A DNA stretch of 64,000 nt. It comes from Owenia fusiformis. Lineage: Eukaryota > Annelida > Polychaeta > Sabellida > Oweniidae. How positions within the stretch are numbered: the stretch's first letter is position 1; the number at the start of each line of letters is the position of its first letter. The stretch covers positions 38,653,936 through 38,717,935 of the forward strand of contig CAIIXF020000006.1 of assembly GCA_903813345.2 (NCBI GenBank). Direction: 5' to 3'. The translations under genes were made by a program, and so were the position numbers. Below the pieces are notes generated by a model. That model ran no database searches. It was not told where the DNA came from and saw only the letters and a program-made list of their open reading frames with translations. Below, piece after piece: positions 33,701 to 43,081 of the stretch.

Positions 33701-36402
33701 GGGAACTATTTTCCCCAAATTTTTGGGATTTTTCTTCATCTGCCCGCCGCAGTGTCTATACCGAGACACTGCATGGGAGTTCGTGGGAGTCTTACATAGA
33801 TGTGTAATGCCATTGACATAAACTGTAATATGCTTTTGTTCTTGCACATGTGCAGAGTATCCCAAGGTCGACCGAACTTTTGTATGGGAGTCTCACATAG
33901 ATGTGTAATGCAATTGACATAAACTGTAACATGCCTTTGTTCTTGTACATGTACAGAGTATCCGAAGGTTGAACTAACTTTTGTATGGGAGTCTTACATA
34001 GAAGTGTAATGCCATTGACATAAACTGTGATATGGCTTTGTTCTTGTACATGTACAGAGTATCCGAAGGTTGAACTAACTTTTGTATGGGAGTCTTACAT
34101 AGAAGTGTAATGCCATTGACATAAACTGTGATATGGCTTTGTTCTTGTACATGTACAGATTATCCGAAGGTTGAACTAACTTTTGTATGGGAGTCTTACA
34201 TAGAAGTGTAATGCCATTGACATAAACTGTAATATGCCTTTGTTCTTGTACATGTACAGAGTATCCGAAGGTTGAACTAACTTTTGTATGGGAGTCTTAC
34301 ATAGAAGTGTAATGCCATTGACATAAACTGTGATATGGCTTTGTTCTTGTACATATACAGAGTATCCCAGGGTCGACCTAACTTTTGTATGGAAGTCTTA
34401 CATAGATGTGTAGTGCCATTGACATAAACTGTGATATGCCATTGTTCTTGCACATGTACAGAGTATCCTAAGGTTGAACTAAATTTTTTATGAGAGTCTC
34501 ACATGAATGTGAGAAACAATGTCCAATGCAGGCTCCCCATCAATGAAGTTCCATTATCAAAATCAAGGACCATAACATCAAGGGACATTTCAGTCATACA
34601 GAAGTCAGAACAATATATGTTGAAGAATAAATATAAATTGATAAACCAAAACTCATAAACCATGTAAACTAGCATTAACTATCTCGAGGAAAAAAGTTAT
34701 GTAGCTATGAAATGTTAAATATGCCTCCTTTCTTCCAAATATACAGGGCATCCCAAGGATATCCCAATTTTTAATGCAAATTATAGCGGAAATGCTAATA
34801 TCTAATGCATTGACTTAGACTTTAGTTGTAAAACTATGAAGTGTTATATATGGATTCATTCTTGTAAATATACAGGGGATGTCAAGGTCGGCCTAACTTG
34901 GACATATTTCATGTCATAGTTATATGACCTCTGAGTATACCTTGAGTCTATATCGGTCGATCCATGAGTTAATAGCATCATTCCCAATTTTGTTCAACTC
35001 CATTAGATCTCTATAAGACTTCAGACCAAAATGACGTAGCCAGGGAAACAGTTCCAATTCTTCACCACTCCCCTGTGCCATATGCTTTACTCTCTGTAGC
35101 ATTTTTTCCACAGCACTGAAATCGCCAGCTGTCAGTTTGACATGTTCTCCTAGCATCTAAAAGTTACAGGACCAATGTAAATAGTGATGGGTTTTGGATA
35201 TACTCACTCACCTCTTATTCTTTCAATATATATGTAGCATTGAAATCTCACTGATGTTGCATTTTTATAATGAGATTTTCAGGATTTTTCAAGTATTTTG
35301 CTTATATTTGAATTCTATGTGCACTACTGCACTGGTATAGAAGGACTATGATATTCAAAGATATTTTGATTTTTTGAAGAATTGGGCTAAATCCCAAATG
35401 CCACAATGTAAAAATTAAAATTCTACAAATATTCACCTATTTATTGTCGAAACTACTGTATAATAATAATAAACTCTTCCAACTTTAGAAAAAATATAAT
35501 TAAATTCAATGGCTTACAAAACTGATTATAGCAAAATAATTTTTTGGATGTTCTATGGCCTACTGTATTATATCACCGAGACTTTGCAAAAAATATTGAC
35601 CAGTTGTCAGAAAAATGAAGCAAGATTATGAACAGGCTTAGTCAGTGATGGCAGTCCCTACTTACCAATTTCAATATTAACTTAACAACAACGTGGTCTA
35701 CAAAATAAATTATCAGTTAAATGAAACAAGTTCATGAAAATCATGACGGTCCCTAGTCTCCCTACTTACCAATTTTAATATTAACTTAACAACAACGTGG
35801 TCTACAAAATAAATTATCAGTTAAATGAAGCAAGTTCATGAAAAGGCATGACGGTCCCTACTTACCAATTTCAATATAAACTTAACAACAACGTGGTCTA
35901 CATGCAAATTTGGGTTGAAGGCCTCGCCATTGTGTGACAGAAACTCCGTCAGGCACTCCATGATCGGTTTGTTAAATAAATCTCTGGCTTGATTAGATGC
36001 GCCATATGGTCGTAGTCCTCGAGAGGAAAGTTTCAGCATTATTTTAAACGATTTTGTAAAATCTTGAAAGGCAATTCCGTTATTACCACCAGGTAAAGCA
36101 TAAGTGAAACGCCAGGATTTTGGTCGTCCTGCAAAATCATCTGATTTTGTCATCATAATCGATTCATAGTCGTTACAAACAACGACTTCCTCTCTAAAAA
36201 GTTGAAGTTTGAAGATACTTCCGAATTCCTTTGACCATTCTTGAATTTGGACATATGGTACATTTTTACTGAGTTGCAGTGCATTGCCAACTATGGGATG
36301 GCCTTTTGGGCCAGGCATGTCTATCTTTCTCCATCTCAATACAAATCCGAGAAGTAGTACTATTCCTACAACCAAAGATCCCGTGACCAGAATCATAGCC
36401 AT
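30796..36402 (-). CDS. cytochrome P450, CYP2-clan-like, six exons, 505 aa
   Basis: A microsomal monooxygenase by family. Exons on the minus strand are 36402-35866, 35156-34941, 33104-32969, 32092-31827, 31482-31361 and 31036-30796; all joins use AG/GT and phases agree, giving 505 residues. Residues 4-24 are a membrane anchor, followed by a proline-rich hinge (PGPKGHPIVGN, 30-40). ExxR is E353-R356 (EAVR), the PERF-like motif is NPDRF, and the heme loop FGVGKRTCLG holds Cys437. Two oddities: the C-helix WxxxR reads FKIML (119-123), and the I-helix motif is GGTVT (296-300), lacking the usual Asp/Glu before Thr. An upstream in-frame ATG (36435) would add 11 residues; the paralogue supports 36402. 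Substrate is unknown. Confidence 0.85.
31204..31327. mobile_element. 124-bp MITE in the last P450-1 intron region
   Basis: The ends ATCGGGTGTCTCAAA and its near-complement (TTTGGGACACCCGAT) are followed by matched GAGACACTTTTTGACAAGTA arms, forming a hairpin. It lies between exons 5 and 6. A fragment of one arm recurs at about 50383-50425. Confidence 0.75.
32120..32373. repeat. imperfect direct repeat with GAAGATGGC motifs
   Basis: A segment with CTTCAAGGAATTTG and GGCCATCTTCGTGA occurs twice, about 120 bp apart, in intron 3 of P450-1. Related sequence is near 43555-43605 beside the P450 pseudogene. Confidence 0.6.
32374..32818 (-). repeat. 63-bp intronic minisatellite (7 units)
   Basis: GAGATGATCCGATTTAATAT recurs every 63 bp in intron 3 of P450-1. 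Because 63 is a multiple of three, the minus strand stays open across the array, reading ISNYIKSDHLIGLYKKKES repeatedly for 154 residues. It is intronic and lacks any sign of being a gene. Later units are near-identical, implying recent expansion. Confidence 0.85.
33290..34500. repeat. 101-bp intronic minisatellite (about 8 units, interrupted)
   Basis: TGCCATTGACATAAACTGT, TACATGTACAGAGTATCC and ACTAACTTTTGTATGGGAGT recur every ~101 bp in intron 2 of P450-1. The first unit is separated from the rest by a MITE at 33397-33783. Diverged single copies of part of the unit occur near 34720-34900 and, in the paralogue, near 44260-44310, which suggests the ancestral intron carried one unit. Confidence 0.85.
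33397..33783. mobile_element. 387-bp MITE with self-palindromic ends and 9-bp TSD
   Basis: The ends are CGAACTCCCGTGCAGTG and, at the right, the complement of CGAACTCCCATGCAGTG. The first 40 bp are a perfect palindrome centred on GATATATC, and the right end folds on its own (AGTGTCT/AGACACT). TGGGAGTCT flanks both sides (33388-33396 and 33784-33792), and intact units of the 101-bp array show the empty site. A 9-bp duplication is of the Mutator-like size. No coding capacity. Confidence 0.85.
35645..35900 (-). repeat. three tandem copies of the P450-1 exon 1 end and its splice donor
   Basis: The complement of CTTACCAATTT, i.e. exon-1 end plus gtaag, occurs at 35861 (the real donor), 35764 and 35661. 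Each carries the last ~36 nt of exon 1 (AACTTAACAACAACGTGGTC on the plus strand) and ~60 nt of spacer. The two downstream copies are decoy donors: reading past the real donor gives VSRDRHAFS then a stop. Confidence 0.88.
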
Positions 36403-38152
36403 CTTGTTGCATAAGTTTAAAATATTATGAAACAAAACTGTTCACGTGTCGAGGTCATGTCCTTCTCTTATATCATTGAAAGAATTGTGTAATGTTACTG
36501 TAACATTGCTATACCGTACAGAAAGAAGCAACATCATTGCACGTAAACAAAACTATCCAAATGTCAATCCAAGCATTCCTTGTCCCACATACTGTCCATC
36601 CATATGTCGGTGCGTTTGTTCGAGTGATATCTCAAATAAATGTTGATAGATTTGGTCCAAATGTTTGATGGAAGTGTTTGATGGATATGTTTCACTTTTA
36701 AAAAAAGTTGAAATAATTTCAATTTTCTGTTCTAAAAATGTAATGATAACTTGCAGGAATTTTGAAGAAAAATGAAATCTTTTTCTCAATGATTTTTTGA
36801 TTCAGCCAAGTTTTGGTGATTATTTTCTATTCAGTGCAATTCAATTGAGCTTATTTCTTTTATAAAGTGTCTTTTTACCAGTTTTTACATTACGATGTAT
36901 ACAAATACATATACAGTAGAACCTGTATATAGTGAACATTTTTCACTACAGCAAGGATTTGATTTCGGTTATTTTGCTGTATTATATTATAGAGACCATA
37001 TTTTAAACAAGGAGATGAGGGTATAATCAATTTGATTTGTAATTCTTGGTCTTGTAAACTCCCTTCAGCGTCTGTATTCAGTTAACACATGAGATTGTCG
37101 TAATGTTATATAAACTGACTTATTGGAGACTAACTGTTATCTGAATGGTTCATCCTTTATTTTCATATTTTAATTAAAGAACAATATAGAGATAGGGTGA
37201 TCATATTTACCAATTTGTTTTTAAATTGATGGCGACGAGAAAAAGTTGGGGCTTAACAGATAGAGGCATTAACAGTCAACTAGATTATCTCCAAAGCAAT
37301 CAATGCCAGTCATAGAAATATGAAGTGAAGCAATGTGAAAAATTCACAAAATTACGTTTCATTTTTTGAGTTCAAATATCTCTAATCGAACGATAAAAAT
37401 TTAAAACGTTCCGATGTTTCAACATGCTCCTTTAATCATACCCCTTACTACATCAACTTAATTTTATTTAATTTGAACCAGTATATATTTGATAAGACAT
37501 TATTATATCACCCGCAACCCCAAGTGAAGCCTTTGCAAAATAAGACGTTACGCCGTTAGCGTATTATATGTTCTCCTCTTTTATTATTTGCTTTAACTAA
37601 ATAAAACTAATTAGCCAAATTAAAATAAATTAAAAATAATACATTTAACAATCCTTAATATTTCCCCGTCTGTGTATATCAGTTGAATATGGCAGGGGGA
37701 TCTGTGAAAGAGTCTAGAAAGACGGTGCGACAAGAAAGCACAGGTCCGAAAAGCGCAACAAGGAAGAAAACAGGAAATGTTTGAAATGTCTTCTTTCTGG
37801 TGATCCTAATTCTACATATCGTGACACAACCTTTTTGAATATAGAATTATATTGAAGCGTACATTAATCTGAACAAAACTTGAAATTTTTAAGAAGATTC
37901 CACGAATATTATAACTTTTTCAATAACTTTGCGCGTATTTATTGTGTAAATCTTCGCAATTTTGTGTTAAAATGAACAATTACAATGTTACGCCGTGGTG
38001 TACAGTATCTGACGTCGTATCAATGACTTTTATATTAAAATAGAAACTAAATATCTTGTATTTAGATACTTAGTATTAATTATCCCAAGTCTTACGAAAT
38101 GTGAAGAAATCTTTGTCGAATTGATCAGACATATATTTTAGAATTAATTATA

Positions 38153-38271
38153 GGGGCTGAGATCACCGGCAATTCCCGGGGTTTGCCTTATTACATGGTT
38201 TATATTATTATGGTTTTAATATAAACCATGTAATAAGGCAAAACCCGGGAATTACCGGGGATCTCAGCCCC
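38153..38271. mobile_element. 119-bp near-perfect palindromic MITE, TA flanks
   Basis: GGGGCTGAGATC...TTGCCTTATTACATGGTTTA and its complement meet at a loop of only a few bases (TTATGGTTT). TA sits on both sides (38151-38152 and 38272-38273). Only a few mismatches separate the arms, so it is young or maintained. Confidence 0.8.
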
Positions 38272-38319
38272 TATACTTCAACATGGGGAAGATGAAAAAT
38301 GTTTAAAAAATATATTTCT

Positions 38320-38720
38320 GATCAATTCTAGCTATGCCCGTCTGTGTTCAAGTTTGTGTTTAACCAGAAGAGGACTATAAATCTTCTAACAATGTTAAAA
38401 ATGAATCGTATTTTTATAACTCCGTCTTGATATTTATATGCAAGAGTAGGCCACCCTGACTTAAACACCATTCACTTCAGCAATGTTACAATGTTTGCCT
38501 AAAACAATGGTTGGGAGGGGGGTGAAAAATTGTTTTTGACATGATGTACACTTAGATGTTTTCCTTTTCTTTCTGAGTTATGTTACAATTCGTTTTAGTA
38601 TTTCCCCTTTGCACTCCAAATACGTGCATAATTATGCTCTCTACTCATGACGTGATCTCTTGAATTGATTTTTATCTATATATCAGGGAATCAGGGATAA
38701 TCCCATACATCTGATGAAAT
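38320..38720 (-). promoter_or_regulatory. duplicated upstream region of the P450 genes, possible promoter
   Basis: Similar to 46380-46880, which lies ~0.5 kb upstream of the second P450; here ~2 kb of other DNA intervenes. Shared TATATATCAGGGA-type sequence is suggestive only. Conservation may simply reflect duplication, not function. Confidence 0.3.
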
Positions 38721-39109
38721 GTTGGGGTTTTATCAGGCTCCTTGCTCCACAGTTCCAACAGTTAACTCCTTGAAGACTTCTTGATTGAAAATATTAACTA
38801 CCGTGCTGATTGGCTTTCAAAGAGCCCTTGGGGCTACTAGGGACATGTTATAGTCATTGCGTTCTGACCATAATTTTTTCATGTTACGTTACCATAGGGA
38901 TTTCTCGATTTTAATGCATCTAGAAATTTGTCCATTGATGACCATTGACCTTTTTTCGAACATTTTTTCCATGAAGATTAAATAAAATTTCATCATAGAT
39001 GTGCATACTACAAACTAAAAGTTATTTTAGATAATATAAGAATATATTTTAAATATAAAATTGCGGCCATTTTGAATTTTGACGCCATGATACTCACTTG
39101 CATATCTTA

Positions 39110-41625
39110 CCAAATTAATTACTGACTCAAAGAACAACTATCAAGATAAACTTTGTAATACCTTGGATGAAGAAGCAGCAAATGGCCTAAACTACTGGAC
39201 AATTATAAAGAAACTTATAGGAACCAAGTTTTCTACAGGAATTCCTCTTCTTGAGATAAATGATAAAATTATTGATGATGACTTTGGAAAAGCAAATGCT
39301 TTTTTAAATAAGTTCATGACTAAGTTCCACCATAATATAATTGATAAGTCATTGCCGCCCTCTCCTATGAAAACAAATGAATCTTTGACTTACATAAATA
39401 TTTCTCGAAAAAATATAAATGATAACTTACGGAACCTTAATTCATCTAAAAAGGTGGAGAAGACAATATCACTAACAAAATGTTGAAACTTGTGGCTGAC
39501 TCTATCGATGTTGAACTAGTTAAACTATTCACTATTTTCTTGGAAACTAATACATTTCCTGATTGCTGGAAACTGGGTATAATTGTTCCTATATATAAGA
39601 ATAAAAATTCAAAAACAGACCCATCCAACTACAGACCAATCTGCCTCCTCAATAATCTCTCAAAGCTCTTTGAACGAATAATTTATAGAGCTATTTTTGA
39701 CCATGTTTCCTCGAAGAACCTCATTTATGAAAATCAGTCCGGGTTCTTACCAGGACATGATACACAGAATCAACTTTTTTCTATTGTTAATATGTTAGCC
39801 GATAATTTTGACTCTAACCTCGCAACCCGTGGAATCTTTTTAGACGTGGAAGGTGCATTTGACGCAGTCCCACATTTTTGTTACTCGATAAGATGAATTC
39901 TTATGGATTAGGCAACAATATTATAGAGTTATTGACCTCATATCTAACAGATAGGAAATTAAACGTAAGGATCAATGATACTTATTCAGACATTTCATGT
40001 AATGCTGAAGCTGGTGCAAATATTCCTCAAAATCTTCAAAATCGAGACTCCAGATCCTATGAAATAAATAGCATAGCGGGGTTCCCCAAGGATCAATTCT
40101 CGGCCCCCTCTTATTTTTGCTATATATTAATGATTTAGCAGACTCAGTTCATAATTGTAAACTTTTCTTATATGCTGATGATAGTTCCATCTTTTTGACA
40201 GTACCAAAGAATGAATCAGTTGAAGCAACAAATCAAAATATTCAATCAGATATCAATGAAATGGCTAATTGGTCCGCTAAATGGAAACTCAAATTTAAGG
40301 CATCTAAGAGTAAAGAGGTTATCTTTCTATCTAAACACACACGAAAAGTCAAGAAAGAAATTCCAGTAACAATGAATAATGCGCAAATACCTCTTGTAAA
40401 TAGCCATAAACATTTAAGCATCATTTTAGACAAACACCTTAGCTTTGAAGAACACATTAACTCAGTGATTACTAGGTGTAATAAAATGTTAAATCCATTA
40501 AAAGCACTCAAATTTTCAGAAAGATCAAAACACTTACAGACAATTTATATGGCATTCATTCTCCCACATCTCGAATATGGCAATATTATTTTTGACAGCG
40601 CAAATCTAAACCTCTTAGCAAGTTTAGATAGAGTCCAATATAGAGCGGGTCTTATTGTAAGTGGTTGCATCCAAGGGTCAAACTCTGAGAAGGTGATGGC
40701 ATGTCTTGGATGGAGATCCTTATCCAATCGAAGAAAAGAAAAAAACTAGTGTTTATGTTTGACTTTGCAAATAATTATAAGATGCCTTCATATGTTTCAA
40801 ATGTTTTTGAACAGTATAAGAATCAGGTAAATCACCAAAGACTTCGACGAAGCAATGATTTTAAGATCCCATTCAAAGCATCAGCTAAACTTAGGAAGTT
40901 TACAGCTTTATCCAGTATTAAATTATGGGATAATTTACCTGATGAACTGAAACAAGCACACTCACGCAACTCATTTAAGTATAAAATAAGAACATTTTTG
41001 AATGGGAAAAAGAAAGAATTCACAACCCCAAGATTAAACCTATCCAGAGATAAAGAAATTGTCTTAAATAAAACGAGATGTGATCTCATTTTTAGGCAGC
41101 ATCTTTTTACACATAACTTCAAAAATATTCCAAATGCCAAATGTAAATGTGGTCACTCTACTGAATCAACCAAACACCTATTGCTCCATTGCCCTCTTTT
41201 TAACATTCAAGGACTCAATTTTCACAGAGAACTAGGGGGACTGCCATCCTTTAATTTAAACTCTTTTAATAATAGAAAACAGGAAGACAGGATAGACTTT
41301 CTACTTTTTGCAGATCCTTCTCTTGACACAATTACAAATAAAAAGGCTATTGAATTAACAGCCGAATTTTTACAATCTATTGTCAAGGAAATTAAATAGT
41401 CAAATATTCATTAATATGTACATATATCTCTGACATGTCTTCATGCTTTCATGATTATTTTCATGTTCATAAATATGTTTTATATCTATCATTTTTGCAT
41501 TGTGACCTATTTTAACCTATATTGTAACTACTTTAACAGGGCAAATAATGCTTCGGCGTAGGCCTTGTATATGTTTGTATGATGTATTATGAAATAAAGG
41601 AAATATAAAAATTAAAAAAAAATTA
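39110..41625 (+). mobile_element. 5'-truncated CR1/Jockey-group LINE
   Basis: The reading frame runs from about 39122 to the stop at 41397, then a ~220-bp 3' UTR ends in an A-rich tail (AAAATTAAAAAAAAATTAAAA). AAAATTGC occurs just before the element (about 39057) and just after its tail, a possible target duplication. The endonuclease domain is missing. It lies between the two P450 copies. Confidence 0.8.
39122..41399 (+). pseudogene. LINE reverse transcriptase, frameshifted
   Basis: Successive frames contain DEEAANGLNYWTIIKKLIG (39163), the fingers motif NYRPICLLNNLSKLFERII (39630-39690), ENQSGFLPGHDTQNQ, motif A FLDVEGAFDAVPH (39838), QGSILGPLL-like sequence split by a shift near 40090-40120, and the catalytic YADD box (40171). 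The C-terminus has LWDNLPDELK and a Cys/His cluster CKCGHSTESTKHLLLHC. At least four frameshifts (about 39452, 39885, 40110, 40735) disable it. Confidence 0.85.
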
Positions 41626-41629
41626 AAAT

Positions 41630-42090
41630 TGCATAACTAACCCAAACTTCGGTCTTTATTGCAGAGTTGGAAAATAGCTTTAAAATGATAAATTATTTAG
41701 CATAGATCACATTTGTAAATATTACTAACATTTTTGAATAGACCAATGTTTTATGTTAGGTTTTGTCGGGCATGTGCAGGGTTATCCTAAATTTCAAATT
41801 GTGAGGGGTACCTTAATTGAAAGATTGAGGACAACCTGTGCTTTAGAATGCAAGTAAACATAAATCAATATTTGTGAATTCTAATGGTACTAATAAATAG
41901 ATGGCGATACACTATAGCGACAGAACCAGAAACTTGAAAGTACAGTACATTATGTAAAGATTTGAAGACAATTGGTGCATATTGAACAAAATTCCAGCAC
42001 CAGTCCTGTTTCTTTTGGAACAAACTGTATGTTTATTTGACTATCAGATTAGAACCTAGTATTAATACTATACTGAATTGGACAATGGTG
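41630..42090. other. noncoding spacer
   Basis: Nothing recognised. Confidence 0.4.
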
Positions 42091-42095
42091 ATTTA

Positions 42096-42254
42096 GGAAT
42101 AAATAATGATAGGCCATTCAATATGGTGAAATTCAGCACGAGTTGGACAGAATGTTGTACAAAGCACGAACCGAAGGTGAGTGCATTTGTACTAACATTC
42201 TGTCCAACGAGTGCTGAATTTCACCATATTGAATGGCCTATCATTATTTATTCC
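42096..42254. repeat. 159-bp hairpin, MITE-like
   Basis: GGAATAAATAATGATAGGCC and its complement lead ~75-bp arms containing ATATGGTGAAATTCAGCAC, with a short loop near CGAACCGAAGG. The open frame read through it is a by-product of the palindrome. Confidence 0.75.
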
Positions 42255-43081
42255 GATTCAAACATAAAAATTAGTAAAAGCCGTGTCTGTGGAACGGGCA
42301 TGAAGGAAGAATACGCATGCTGTAAAGATTCTGAAGTCGGCCGGAAAAATTTTAGAATTTGTTTGGGCTGTTCTATTTTACTCCCCGTTTTAGATTTTAT
42401 ACGGTGTGTATGCGACTGCAAACTTGAAGTCAGCCATAGTTAAATAGTTACAGTAGTTACGGAGGGAGTAAAAAAAGAACAGCTATCCCCGGACAGAGCC
42501 CCAGATGTGCAGCTGAGATGTGACGTCACTCAAAACAATGCAAATTGCAGATTGAATAGAGCATGGTCGTGCATCTATGGAGAATTAGAGAACGTTCTAT
42601 ATTGGCTATGCTGCATTCTGATTGGTTGAGAAATTCGAATAGAGCACGGTCATGTTTGAATCAAAAGTAAGCAATCTACGTTCAGATGTCTAAAATGTTA
42701 GTCAGGATTGATTTTTGTAGAACGATTGTGTCTTTTTGTTACTCTTGAAAACTAATAAACAAAGCGTACTTAAACATGTTAAATGTTACAAGATGTCAAA
42801 TAGGCTGTCTATCCATCTGTAAGTCGACATGTTTAAACTTTCCATACAAATTAAAACTGCCATTCGTCTGAACTAATGCTAATATCTTATTTACTGTGTA
42901 CATCAGTTACCACTTCCACTGCATATATATCGTACAAAGCATTTGTGGCTTGGTCCTTTTTACACGGTGAGCTTTGTCATCGCTCTTTTGTTTAAAGCAA
43001 TATACTATACGTTTATTTATACAGCACATCTGCCCACGTTTATGGATTCTCTTTATATTTCTTATTCATTCTTATTCGTAT
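42255..43081. other. noncoding spacer 3' of the P450 pseudogene
   Basis: It has a local duplication of GAATAGAGCA(C/T)GGTC (about 42556 and 42637) and otherwise nothing recognised. Confidence 0.4.

Larger units (their letters stand above)
36436..39060. other. intergenic stretch upstream of P450-1
   Basis: No gene recognised. 38320-38720 resembles 46380-46880 upstream of the P450 pseudogene (for example GTTTAACCAGA...ACTATAAAT and TATATATCAGGGA), so the duplication included upstream DNA. A small basic open frame at 37690-37785 is too short to support. Confidence 0.55.

Noticed and set aside
37690-37785. 31-codon basic frame starting MAGGSVKESRKTVRQ
   Set aside because: Too short, no donor after it and no recognised continuation; could be a stray retroelement start.
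42078-42443. 121-codon open frame
   Set aside because: Its first half is a hairpin MITE and its second half has no recognisable similarity.
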